A DNA stretch of 64,000 bases from Bradyrhizobium agreste (GTDB lineage: Bacteria > Pseudomonadota > Alphaproteobacteria > Rhizobiales > Xanthobacteraceae), in NCBI RefSeq assembly GCF_016031625.1, contig NZ_JACCHP010000010.1, positions 1 through 64,000 of the forward strand, written 5' to 3'. Position 1 is the first letter of the stretch. The number at the start of each line of letters is the position of its first letter. The notes under the pieces were generated by a model that saw only the letters and a list, made by a program, of their open reading frames with translations, ran no database searches and had not been told where the DNA came from. Position numbers and translations under genes: made by a program. Below, piece by piece: positions 36,194 through 44,950 of the stretch.

Positions 36194-38080
36194 ATGACGC
36201 AGATGTCACGTCGCCATGTGCTGGTCTTGGGTGTTGGCGGCGCCCTCGCGGCGTCGCTGGGCGCGCCGCTGCTGCGCAGCGCGCGAGCATCGGAAGCGGC
36301 GACCGAGGCGCACGGCATGTCGGCGTTCGGCGATCTTAGATATCCCGCCGACTTCCACCATTTCGACTACGTCAATGTCGACGCGCCGAAAGGCGGCACG
36401 TTCTCGCTGATCCCGTCGGTGCGCGCCTATAACCAGTCCTACCAGACTTTCAACTCGCTCAACGCCTTCATCCTGAAGGGCGATGGCGCGCAAGGCATGG
36501 ACATGACGTTCTCGCCGCTGATGGTGCGGGCAAGTGACGAACCCGACGCAATGTACGGACTGGCCGCCAAATCCGTGCAAATATCTCCGGACAAGCTGGT
36601 CTATCGCTTCACGATGCGACCCGAGGCGAAATTCCACGACGGGACCAGGCTCACCGCCCACGATGCAGCTTTTTCGCTGACGACGCTGAAGACCAAGGGG
36701 CATCCGCTGATCATCGTGCAGATGCGCGACATGGTCAGCGCTGAGGCGATCGACGATGCGACGCTCGTCGTCACCTTCGCCAAGGGACGTGCACGCGACG
36801 TGCCGCTCTATGTCGCCAGTCTGCCGATCTTCTCGAAGGCGTACTACGCCTCCCGCCCGTTCGATGAATCGTCTCTGGACATTCCGCTCGGCTCGGGTCC
36901 GTACAAGGTGGGCAGGTTCGAGGTCAATCGTTACATCGAGTTCGAGCGCGTGAAGGATTGGTGGGCCGCCGATCTGCCGCCCTGCCGCGGCAGCTATAAT
37001 TTCGATGTCGTCCGCTACGAATTCTACCGCGACCGCGATGTCGCGTTCGAGGGCTTTACCGGCAAGAGCTATCTCTATCGCGAGGAGTTCACCTCGCGCA
37101 TCTGGGCGACGCGCTATGACTTCCCCGCGGTGAAGGACGGTCGGGTCAAGATGGAGGTCGTGCCCGACGATACGCCGTCCGGAGCGCAAGGCTGGTTCAT
37201 CAATACGCGGCGCGACAAATTCAAAGACCCCCGCGTGCGCGAGGCCCTGATCAACGCTTTCGACTTCGAATGGACCAACAAGACCATCATGTACGGGGCC
37301 TATGCCCGCACCGTGTCGCCATTCCAGAATTCGGACCTGATGGCGGGCAATGCGCCGCCTTCGCCGGAAGAGCTGAAGCTGTTGGAGCCGTTTCGCGGCC
37401 AGATTCCCGACGAGGTGTTTGCGGCGCCGTTCATGCCGCCGACCTCCGACGGCTCCGGACAGGACCGCAGCCTGCTCCGCAAGGCGCAGCAATTGCTGAA
37501 CGAGGCCGGCGTGCCCATCAAGGACGGCAAGCGGGTGCTGCCGAACGGCGAGGTCTTCAAGATCGAGTTCCTGCTGGACGAGCCCTCGTTCCAGCCGCAC
37601 CACGCGCCTTACATCAAGAATCTGGGCACGCTCGGCATCGAGGCGAGCGTGCGCCTCGTCGATGCCGTACAGCACAAGGCCCGGCAGGAAGATTTTGATT
37701 TCGATCTGACCATCCAGCGCTTCAGTATGTCGGCGACGCCAGGCGATGCTATGCGCGCGTTCTTCTCCTCGCAGGTCGCAAACACCAAGGGCTCGTACAA
37801 TCTCGCCGGCGTCGCCAGTCCGGCGATCGACGCCATGATCGACAAGATCATGGCGGCCGACAGCCGCGAAGAGCTGACCGTCGCCTGCCGCGCGTTCGAC
37901 CGCCTGTTCCGCGCCGGTCGCTATTGGATACCGCAATGGTACAACAAGACGCACCGGCTGGCTTATTGGGATCAGTTCGGCCATCCGCAGAAGCTGCCGC
38001 GCTATGCCAACGGTGTCGGCGCGCCCGACATCTGGTGGCATGAGCCCGCCAAGGCGGCCAAGCTCGAGCAGGCGAAGTAG
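36194..38080 (+). CDS. yejA: Peptide-type ABC transporter substrate-binding protein (YejA-like), copy 2
   Basis: A 628-residue paralogue with a second Tat signal (MTQMSRRHVLVLGVGGALAA, cleaved near SARASEAA). Shares FGDLRYPADFHHFDYVNVDA and PLGSGPYKVGRFEVNRYIEFERV with copy 1, but GMSAFGD replaces its start and the C-terminus ends EPAKAAKLEQAK. ATG at 36194 with AAGGA 9 bases upstream; an alternative GTG at 36176 overlaps the stop of copy 1. Ends 2 bases before yejB, so probably translationally coupled to the permeases. Two receptors feeding one permease suggests a broadened peptide range. Confidence 0.88.
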   Translation: MTQMSRRHVLVLGVGGALAASLGAPLLRSARASEAATEAHGMSAFGDLRYPADFHHFDYVNVDAPKGGTFSLIPSVRAYNQSYQTFNSLNAFILKGDGAQGMDMTFSPLMVRASDEPDAMYGLAAKSVQISPDKLVYRFTMRPEAKFHDGTRLTAHDAAFSLTTLKTKGHPLIIVQMRDMVSAEAIDDATLVVTFAKGRARDVPLYVASLPIFSKAYYASRPFDESSLDIPLGSGPYKVGRFEVNRYIEFERVKDWWAADLPPCRGSYNFDVVRYEFYRDRDVAFEGFTGKSYLYREEFTSRIWATRYDFPAVKDGRVKMEVVPDDTPSGAQGWFINTRRDKFKDPRVREALINAFDFEWTNKTIMYGAYARTVSPFQNSDLMAGNAPPSPEELKLLEPFRGQIPDEVFAAPFMPPTSDGSGQDRSLLRKAQQLLNEAGVPIKDGKRVLPNGEVFKIEFLLDEPSFQPHHAPYIKNLGTLGIEASVRLVDAVQHKARQEDFDFDLTIQRFSMSATPGDAMRAFFSSQVANTKGSYNLAGVASPAIDAMIDKIMAADSREELTVACRAFDRLFRAGRYWIPQWYNKTHRLAYWDQFGHPQKLPRYANGVGAPDIWWHEPAKAAKLEQAK

Positions 38081-38082
38081 CC

Positions 38083-39192
38083 ATGAGCGCCTATATCGCC
38101 CGCCGCATCCTGCTGATGATCCCGACGCTGCTCGGGATCCTCTTCGTGTCCTTCGTCGTGGTGCAGTTCGCGCCGGGCGGCCCGGTCGAGCGCGTGATCG
38201 CGCAGCTCTCGGGTGCCGATACCGGCGGCACCTCGCGCATTTCGGGCGGCGGCGATTTCGCGCAGCGCGCGCCGGGGCAGGTCGGTGCCGGCGGCGATGC
38301 CGTCAACTCGAAATATCGCGGCGCGCAGGGCCTCGACCCTGATTTCATCAAGAAGCTGGAGGTGCAGTTCGGCTTCGACAAGCCGGCGCCTGAACGCTTC
38401 CTGCTGATGGTGTGGAACTTCGCCCGCTTCGATTTCGGCAAGAGCTATTTTCGCGACGTCAGCGTACTCCAGCTCATCAAGGAGAAGCTGCCGGTCTCGA
38501 TCTCGCTCGGCCTCTGGCTGACGCTCCTGACCTATCTGATCTCGATTCCGCTCGGCATTCGCAAGGCCGTGAACGACGGCGCGCGCTTCGACACCTGGAC
38601 CTCGACGGTGCTCGTGCTCGGCTATGCCATCCCCGGCTTCCTGTTCGCGATCCTTCTGATCATCTTGTTTGCCGGCGGCTCGTTCTTCAACTGGTTCCCG
38701 CTGCGTGGACTGACCTCGGACGGCTGGTCGCAATTTCCCTGGTATTGGAAGATCGTCGATTATTTCTGGCACCTGACGCTGCCGCTGATCGCCATGGGGC
38801 TAGGTGCCTTCACCACCATGACGTTCCTGACCAAGAACTCGTTCCTGGACGAGATTCGCAAGCAATACGTCATGACCGCGCGTGCCAAGGGCTGCAGTGA
38901 GAGTCGGGTGCTCTACGGCCACGTCTTCCGCAACGCCATGCTGATCGTGATCGCAGGTTTTCCCGGGACTTTTATCCACGCTTTCTTTTCCGGCTCGCTT
39001 CTGATCGAGACCATCTTCTCGCTGGACGGGCTCGGGCTGCTCAGCTTCGAGAGCGTGCTCAACCGCGACTATCCCGTGGTGTTCGGCACGCTCTACATCT
39101 TTTCGCTGGTCGGCCTCGTGATCAACCTGATCTCCGACCTGACCTATATGTGGATCGACCCCCGGATCGATTTCGAGGCACGGGAGGTCTGA
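38083..39192 (+). CDS. yejB: Oligopeptide-type ABC transporter permease YejB
   Basis: A 369-residue inner-membrane permease (BPD_transp_1). First helix IARRILLMIPTLLGILFVSF, then a long periplasmic loop (about 30-110) typical of YejB, and the EAA loop FLDEIRKQYVMTARAKGCSE near residue 255. The C-terminal VLNRDYPVVFGTLYIFSLVGL is conserved in the dipeptide permease B subunits. ATG at 38083; its stop shares a base with the yejE ATG (TGATG), so translation is coupled. Confidence 0.93.
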   Translation: MSAYIARRILLMIPTLLGILFVSFVVVQFAPGGPVERVIAQLSGADTGGTSRISGGGDFAQRAPGQVGAGGDAVNSKYRGAQGLDPDFIKKLEVQFGFDKPAPERFLLMVWNFARFDFGKSYFRDVSVLQLIKEKLPVSISLGLWLTLLTYLISIPLGIRKAVNDGARFDTWTSTVLVLGYAIPGFLFAILLIILFAGGSFFNWFPLRGLTSDGWSQFPWYWKIVDYFWHLTLPLIAMGLGAFTTMTFLTKNSFLDEIRKQYVMTARAKGCSESRVLYGHVFRNAMLIVIAGFPGTFIHAFFSGSLLIETIFSLDGLGLLSFESVLNRDYPVVFGTLYIFSLVGLVINLISDLTYMWIDPRIDFEAREV

Positions 39193-40370
39193 TGACGATC
39201 ACCGCGCCGACGCCGATCGAGACAACAGCGAAGTCGCCGCTTGGCGATGCCGTTCCGATCACGCGCAAGCCCTTCGCACCTTCGCCGCTGAATAGGCGGC
39301 GGTGGCAGAACTTCAAGGCGAATCGCCGCGGCTACTGGTCGTTCTGGATATTCATCGGCTTGTTCGTGATCTCGCTGTTCGCCGAGTTGATCGCGAACGA
39401 TAGGCCCTTCCTGATCAAGTTCGACGGGCGGCTGTATTGGCCGGCTTTCGTGACCTATTCGGAGACGACGTTCGGCGGCGATTTCGAGACCGCAGCCGAC
39501 TATCGCGATCCGTACTTGCAGAAGCTGATCAAGGACAAGGGCGGCAGCATCGTCTGGCCGTTGATCCGTTACTCCTATGACACCCACAATCTCGATCTGC
39601 CGACGCCGGCGCCGTCGCCGCCGACGTGGATGCTGACGGAGAAGCAGTGCAAGCCGGTGGTGGAGAAGAAGGGACTGAAGAGCTGCCGCGATCTCGAATA
39701 TAACTGGCTCGGCACCGACGATCAGGGCCGCGACGTCGTCGCCCGGCTGATCTATGGCTTCCGTATCTCGGTGCTATTCGGTCTTTGCCTGACCATCGTC
39801 TCCTCCGTCATCGGCATCGCAGCGGGCGCGGTGCAAGGGTATTTCGGCGGCCGGGTCGATCTCATCTTCCAGCGCTTCATCGAGATTTGGACCGCGATCC
39901 CCTCGCTCTATCTTCTCCTCATCCTGTCCTCGGTGCTGGTGCCCGGCTTCTTCGTGCTGCTTGGCATATTGCTGCTGTTCTCCTGGGTCTCACTGGTTGG
40001 CCTCGTGCGGGCCGAGTTCCTGCGCGGGCGCAACTTCGAATACATTCAGGCGGCGCGGGCGCTCGGCGTCTCCAACCCCGTCATCATGTTCCGCCACCTG
40101 CTGCCGAACGCGATGGTTGCGACCATGACCTTCCTGCCCTTCATCGTCTCCTCGTCGGTGATGACGCTGACGGCGCTCGATTTCCTCGGCTTCGGCCTGC
40201 CGCCGGGCTCGCCTTCGCTCGGCGAATTGCTGTCGCAGGCCAAGGCCAACGTGCAGGCGCCCTGGCTCGGCTTCTCCGGCTTCTTCTCGGTCGCGATCAT
40301 GCTGTCGCTCCTGATCTTCATCGGCGAAGCCGTGCGCGACGCCTTCGATCCGCGCAAGACGTTCAGGTAA
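39192..40370 (+). CDS. yejE: Oligopeptide-type ABC transporter permease YejE
   Basis: A 392-residue permease. A cytoplasmic N-terminal stretch of about 40 residues with NRRRWQNFKANRRGYWSFW precedes the first helix, as in YejE. A large periplasmic insert (about 75-165) carries YWPAFVTYSETTFGGDFETA; DQGRDVVARLIYG precedes the core helices; the EAA loop is LRGRNFEYIQAARALGVSNP and the protein ends DAFDPRKTFR. ATG at 39192 overlaps the yejB stop. Pairs with YejB to form the channel. Confidence 0.93.
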   Translation: MTITAPTPIETTAKSPLGDAVPITRKPFAPSPLNRRRWQNFKANRRGYWSFWIFIGLFVISLFAELIANDRPFLIKFDGRLYWPAFVTYSETTFGGDFETAADYRDPYLQKLIKDKGGSIVWPLIRYSYDTHNLDLPTPAPSPPTWMLTEKQCKPVVEKKGLKSCRDLEYNWLGTDDQGRDVVARLIYGFRISVLFGLCLTIVSSVIGIAAGAVQGYFGGRVDLIFQRFIEIWTAIPSLYLLLILSSVLVPGFFVLLGILLLFSWVSLVGLVRAEFLRGRNFEYIQAARALGVSNPVIMFRHLLPNAMVATMTFLPFIVSSSVMTLTALDFLGFGLPPGSPSLGELLSQAKANVQAPWLGFSGFFSVAIMLSLLIFIGEAVRDAFDPRKTFR

Positions 40371-40374
40371 GGTC

Positions 40375-42012
40375 ATGGACGCGATCAACCAGCCCCTGCT
40401 CAGCGTGCGCGATCTCTCGGTGGCCTTCCACCAGGGCGGTGCGACCACGCTTGCGGTCGACAAGGTCTCGTTCCAGATCAAGCGCGGCGAATGCGTCGCG
40501 CTGGTCGGCGAGTCCGGCTCCGGCAAGTCGGTGAGCGCGCTTTCGATCCTGAAGCTGCTGCCCTATCCGAACGCCTCGCATCCGTCGGGAAGCATCCGCT
40601 TCAAGGGACAGGAGCTGATCGATCAATCCGAGCAGCAGATGCGGGAGATCAGGGGCAGCGACATCTCCATCATCTTCCAGGAGCCGATGACCTCGCTCAA
40701 TCCGCTGCACACGATCGAAGCGCAGATCGGCGAGATCATCCAGCTGCACAATCCAACCAGCAATGCGCAGGCGCGCAAGCGGACACTGGAGCTGTTGACC
40801 CAGGTCGGCATCCCCGAGCCCGAGACGCGGTTGAACAGCTATCCGCACCAGCTCTCCGGCGGCCAGCGCCAGCGCGTGATGATCGCGATGGCGCTCGCCA
40901 ACGAGCCGGACCTTCTGATCGCGGACGAGCCGACCACGGCGCTCGACGTCACCGTGCAGGCGCAGATCCTGGCGCTGCTCGCCGAGATCCGCTCGCGTCT
41001 TGGCATGAGCCTGCTCTTCATCACCCACGATCTCGGCATCGTGCGCCGCATCGCCGACACGGTCTGCGTCATGAAGGGGGGCGTGATCGTCGAGCAGGGG
41101 CCGGTCGAGCAGGTCTTCAAGGCCCCGAAACATCCCTATACGCGCGACCTGCTCGCGGCGGAGCCCAAGCCCGATCCGGCGCCGCCGCAGCCGAATGCGC
41201 CGGTGGTGATGTCGGCCAATGATCTCAAAGTCTGGTTTCCGATCAAGCGCGGCCTGATGCGCAAGACGGTCGGCCACATCAAGGCGGTCGACGGCGTCAG
41301 CGTCGCCGTGCGCAAGGGCGAAACGCTCGGGGTGGTCGGCGAATCCGGCTCGGGCAAGACCACGCTGGGGCTCGCGCTCTTGCGGCTGATCTCCTCGAAC
41401 GGGCGCATCGTGTTCTTGGGGAACGACATCCAGGGCCTGCGCTTCAAGGAGATGCGTCCGTTCCGGCGCGACATGCAGATCGTGTTTCAGGATCCGTTCG
41501 GCTCGCTCTCACCGCGCATGTCGGTCGCCGACATCATCGCCGAGGGCCTGTCCGTGCATCAGCCGACGCTCTCGCGCGAGGAACGCGAGGCGCGCGTCGT
41601 CAAGGCGCTCGAGGATGTCGGCCTCAATCCGGAGACGCGCTTTCGCTATCCGCACGAATTCTCCGGCGGTCAGCGTCAGCGCATCTCGATCGCGCGCGCG
41701 ATCGTGCTGGAGCCTGATTTCGTCGTGCTGGACGAGCCGACCAGCGCCCTCGACATGCTGTTCCAGGCGCAGATGGTCGATCTGTTGCGCGAGCTCCAGC
41801 GCAAGCGCGAGCTCACCTACATGTTCATCTCGCACGATTTGCGCGTCGTCGCCTCGCTCGCCAGCCACCTCATCGTGATGCGCGGCGGCAAGGTGGTCGA
41901 GGAGGGGCAGGCCACCGAGCTGTTCAGGAATCCGAAGACGGATTACACGCGCGCGCTGTTCGCGGCCGCGTTCCGGCTGGAGACGGCCGGGGACGGGGCG
42001 GTGGCGACGTAG
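40375..42012 (+). CDS. yejF: Oligopeptide-type ABC transporter duplicated ATP-binding protein YejF
   Basis: A 545-residue cytosolic protein with two ATPase domains. Domain 1: Walker A VGESGSGKSVSALSIL near residue 42, signature LSGGQRQRVMIAMALANEP, Walker B LLIADEPTTALDVTVQ. Domain 2 from about residue 280: VGESGSGKTTLGLALL, FSGGQRQRISIARAIVLEP, VVLDEPTSALDMLFQ. Each half has the oligopeptide-type C-terminal extension (KHPYTRDLLAAEPKP; KTDYTRALFAAAF). ATG at 40375, 4 bases after yejE. It powers YejBE-mediated peptide uptake. Confidence 0.96.
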   Translation: MDAINQPLLSVRDLSVAFHQGGATTLAVDKVSFQIKRGECVALVGESGSGKSVSALSILKLLPYPNASHPSGSIRFKGQELIDQSEQQMREIRGSDISIIFQEPMTSLNPLHTIEAQIGEIIQLHNPTSNAQARKRTLELLTQVGIPEPETRLNSYPHQLSGGQRQRVMIAMALANEPDLLIADEPTTALDVTVQAQILALLAEIRSRLGMSLLFITHDLGIVRRIADTVCVMKGGVIVEQGPVEQVFKAPKHPYTRDLLAAEPKPDPAPPQPNAPVVMSANDLKVWFPIKRGLMRKTVGHIKAVDGVSVAVRKGETLGVVGESGSGKTTLGLALLRLISSNGRIVFLGNDIQGLRFKEMRPFRRDMQIVFQDPFGSLSPRMSVADIIAEGLSVHQPTLSREEREARVVKALEDVGLNPETRFRYPHEFSGGQRQRISIARAIVLEPDFVVLDEPTSALDMLFQAQMVDLLRELQRKRELTYMFISHDLRVVASLASHLIVMRGGKVVEEGQATELFRNPKTDYTRALFAAAFRLETAGDGAVAT

Positions 42013-42017
42013 CACTT

Positions 42018-42042
42018 CACCTCTCCCCGAAGGGGAGAGGTG
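42018..42042. repeat. Short CACCTCTCCCC / GGGGAGAGGTG hairpin between convergent genes
   Basis: A perfect 11-bp stem with a 3-nt loop between yejF and the NlpC/P60 gene. Same core as the repeat at 9060-9183. It may end transcripts from both sides, but there is no U tract. Confidence 0.75.
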
Positions 42043-42060
42043 TCGCCCCGCGCCAGGAGG

Positions 42061-42906
42061 TTAACCGAGCCGCTTGATCGCGACGACGTCACTGCCGGCC
42101 GCCTTGATCCGCGCGATCGCCGGCTCGATCGGCTCGATCACCGTTGCCATGTGATGCGCATTGGCGTGAACCATGGTGGTGGCATCGCGCACGATCGCAA
42201 CATGGCCCTTCCAGAAGATCAGATCGCCGCGCTGCAAGCTGCGCCATTCATGCGGCTCCACCGCGCGCCCGAGGCCGGCGAGCTGCATGTCGCTGTCGCG
42301 AGGGCAGCCGATCCCGGCTGATGTCAGCGAGACCTGGACGAGGCCGGAACAATCGATGCCAAAGCTGCTCTTGCCGCCCCACAGATAGGGCGTGCCGACG
42401 AAGCGCTCGGCCACCGCGACGAAATCCGGTTCGCGATGATCGAGCACTGCAAGATGCGTTCTTGGCAGATATCTGCCGCCGTGCGTCACGGCAAAGCCGC
42501 CGTCCTCGCGCGCCACGGCCAGCTTCGATCCCATCACGAGCGTATCGGCCGGCGGCAGCTTGATCGAAGGGCCGGGGAACGCAAACGTCCGCAGTGCGCA
42601 GACCAGGTGCGTTGCGGCAGCCGACGGCTTTGCGAGCGCCGCATCCGGCAGCCAGCCGACATAGTCATCGCCATGGAGCTGGCCCCACGCCCAACCTTCG
42701 TCGTTGCGGTCGTAGACCGTGACGCGTTCGCCGCGCAGTGCCTCCGTCATCAGCATCGCGTCCGAGGACGGCTGCTCGCGCACCGGCGCGATCGCTTCGA
42801 CCACCTCGAATTCCTCGCCGGCGACGTATCGATCCGCCTGCACCCTGCCTTCGAGATATTTTGCGGCGAGGTCGCCCCGCGCCGGCGTCAGCCGCGGGTC
42901 ATGCAT
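42061..42906 (-). CDS. NlpC/P60 family cell-wall peptidase with SH3-like N-terminal domains
   Basis: A 281-residue protein. Two SH3-like segments (about 30-90 and 100-150) precede the NlpC/P60 domain (about 160-280). The catalytic triad is visible: Cys in IDCSGLVQ near residue 188, His in KGHVAIV near residue 236 and a further polar residue in HANAHHMATV. PYLWGGKSSFGIDCSG is the domain signature. There is no signal peptide, so export or action may be through an associated pathway, or on imported muropeptides. It overlaps the aminopeptidase stop by 8 bases. The two form an operon that would cleave peptides such as gamma-D-Glu-containing stem peptides. Confidence 0.88.
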   Translation of the reverse strand: MHDPRLTPARGDLAAKYLEGRVQADRYVAGEEFEVVEAIAPVREQPSSDAMLMTEALRGERVTVYDRNDEGWAWGQLHGDDYVGWLPDAALAKPSAAATHLVCALRTFAFPGPSIKLPPADTLVMGSKLAVAREDGGFAVTHGGRYLPRTHLAVLDHREPDFVAVAERFVGTPYLWGGKSSFGIDCSGLVQVSLTSAGIGCPRDSDMQLAGLGRAVEPHEWRSLQRGDLIFWKGHVAIVRDATTMVHANAHHMATVIEPIEPAIARIKAAGSDVVAIKRLG

Positions 42907-44272
42907 AGCGTTCGCTCAGCAGTGCGTAGATGGCGCGCGCGGCCTGGCACTCGCCGCCCTCGGGCCGCGCCGGCTTCGCCGACGGCGTCCAGCCAAAGAT
43001 GTCGACATGCAGCCAGCTCCTGGCGTGCTCGACGAAGCGTTGCAGGAACAGGGCGCAGGTGATCGAGCCGGCGAAACCGCCCGACGGTGCATTGGTGATG
43101 GTGGCGGTCTTGGAGTCCAGCCAGGCATCGTAAGGCGGCCACAGCGGCATGCGCCACAACGGATCGTTCTCCTTCATCGCGCAGCGCGCGACGTCGGCAG
43201 CCAGCGTCTCATCATTGGTGTAGAAGGGCGGCAGATCCGGCCCCAGCGCGACGCGGGCCGCGCCGGTCAGCGTGCCCAGGTCTATCAGCAGATCGGGCGT
43301 CTCCTCGTCGGCCAGTGCCAGCGCGTCGGCGAGCACGAGGCGTCCTTCCGCGTCGGTGTTGCCGATCTCGACGGTGATGCCTTTGCGCGAGGTGAAGATA
43401 TCGAGCGGGCGGAAGGCATTGCCGGCGACGGCGTTTTCCACGGCCGGAATCAACACGCGCAGCCGCACATTCAGCTTCGCATCCATCACCATGCGTGCCA
43501 GCGCCAGCACGTTGGCGGCGCCACCCATGTCCTTCTTCATGATCAGCATGCCGCTCGACGGCTTCAGATCGAGCCCGCCGGTGTCGAAGCAGACGCCCTT
43601 GCCGACCAGCGTCACTTTGGGATGATCAGGATCGCCCCAGACGATGTCGATCAGCCGCGGCGCGCGGCTGGAGGCCATGCCGACGGCGTGGATCAGCGGG
43701 AAGTTCTTTGCCAGGTCTTCGCCGATCGTGCAGGAAAAGCTCGCGCCGAACTCGGCGGCGAGCTCTTGCGCGGCTGCCGCGAGCTCTGAGGGGCCCATGT
43801 CGTTGGATGGTGTGTTGATGAGGTCGCGTGCGAGCATTGCCGCATCGGCAATCCGCTCGATCTCGGCCGCATCGACACCGTCAGGCGGCACCAGCCGGAC
43901 CTCGGGGCGATCAGCTTTGCGATAGCGGGCGAAGCGGTAGCACCCCAGTGCGAACGCGAGCGCGGCCAGCCGCGCATCGTGCGGTGCATTGGCAAAGCGA
44001 TAGGTGCCGGGCGGCAAAAGCCCGGGCAGGGCGCCGGGCCGAAACAGGTCGCGCGATCTTGCACCCTCTTCCTCGAGCCCGAACAGCACCTGCGCAATGG
44101 TGCCGTCGGTCGCGGGCAGCGCCAGATATCCGCCCGGCTTGGCGGCAAAGTCGCTGGTCCGCGCGAACTGGCGTTGCGCCGGCGGCAGCGTCTCTGCGAC
44201 CTGATCCCAGCTCGATTTGGTGACGAAGGTGATCGGGGTGGCGGTGGACGACGTCTCGAAGACTGAAGGCAT
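42899..44272 (-). CDS. Leucyl aminopeptidase (cytosol aminopeptidase, M17 family)
   Basis: A 457-residue two-metal exopeptidase. The C-terminal catalytic domain (from about 160) has GKGVCFDTGGLDLKPSSGM (first metal ligands), the signature NTDAEGRLVLADAL near residue 315 and LIDLGTLTGAARVALG. N-terminal M17 domain is shorter and divergent. ATG at 44272. It overlaps the NlpC/P60 gene at the 3' end by 8 bases, suggesting cotranslation. Function is removal of N-terminal residues from peptides, possibly those imported by the neighbouring Yej system (inference from location). Confidence 0.92.
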   Translation of the reverse strand: MPSVFETSSTATPITFVTKSSWDQVAETLPPAQRQFARTSDFAAKPGGYLALPATDGTIAQVLFGLEEEGARSRDLFRPGALPGLLPPGTYRFANAPHDARLAALAFALGCYRFARYRKADRPEVRLVPPDGVDAAEIERIADAAMLARDLINTPSNDMGPSELAAAAQELAAEFGASFSCTIGEDLAKNFPLIHAVGMASSRAPRLIDIVWGDPDHPKVTLVGKGVCFDTGGLDLKPSSGMLIMKKDMGGAANVLALARMVMDAKLNVRLRVLIPAVENAVAGNAFRPLDIFTSRKGITVEIGNTDAEGRLVLADALALADEETPDLLIDLGTLTGAARVALGPDLPPFYTNDETLAADVARCAMKENDPLWRMPLWPPYDAWLDSKTATITNAPSGGFAGSITCALFLQRFVEHARSWLHVDIFGWTPSAKPARPEGGECQAARAIYALLSERYA

Positions 44273-44471
44273 TGGCGGGTCCGGATCGTCAGTTCAGGCG
44301 AGTCATGCGAACGGACGAGACTTCGCAGAGTTTGGCCGCCGCTGCAATCGGCTTTGCCGTTACCGTTCGGCGAGCCGCTACTCGCCGCAACGCCGGCATG
44401 GTAGGTTCCGGCAACGGTCGCCAGAATGAAATCGGGGGCGACCGACGACAAGCGCGCCGGGAGGAGATGCA

Positions 44472-44675
44472 ATGGAGTTTGTGTGGAGCGTGGTCACATT
44501 CATCGGCCAGGCTATCGAGGTGATCTTCGGTTATGTCGAGCACCACCATTGGATCTTCGCGTTCCTCGCCGGCGGTTACGTCTTCTACCTCCACGACCGC
44601 TCCGTCCACGCGCGCTTCGATGCGCTCGACAGGCGCATCGACGAGATCCGCAAGCGGCTTGCCATCGAATATTGA
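44472..44675 (+). CDS. Small single-pass membrane protein, unknown function
   Basis: A 67-residue protein with a strong SD (GGAGGAG, 5 bases from the ATG at 44472). N-terminal hydrophobic stretch EFVWSVVTFIGQAIEVIFGY, a second one in WIFAFLAGGYVFYL, and a charged amphipathic tail, HARFDALDRRIDEIRKRLAI, that may form a coiled coil. No family was recognised. It is divergent from the aminopeptidase gene and stands alone, with no gene until 44951. Its good SD and codon use support a true gene. Confidence 0.7.
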   Translation: MEFVWSVVTFIGQAIEVIFGYVEHHHWIFAFLAGGYVFYLHDRSVHARFDALDRRIDEIRKRLAIEY

Positions 44676-44950
44676 CCGGGCGAGACGAAACCGTCCTCGG
44701 ACAAATCTCGTATCTCGCGCCGAGAGCTGCCATTCGCGACGCCGCGGCCGCAGGGCTTTACTAGCGTTTTGGTTGTGGCATTATCGGTGAACATTTTAGA
44801 TTGTGCCGCTCGCCCTGCGTGAGCCCGAACGCGGACACGCAGCAGCACGCGGTCGTTGGCTGCCCAGGTTGGGTCGATACGGCTGAATCGGTTCGTCGAG
44901 GCATTTTTCTCATTGTTGGGCGGCGCAGCATTGCAGATGAGCGACGCAAA

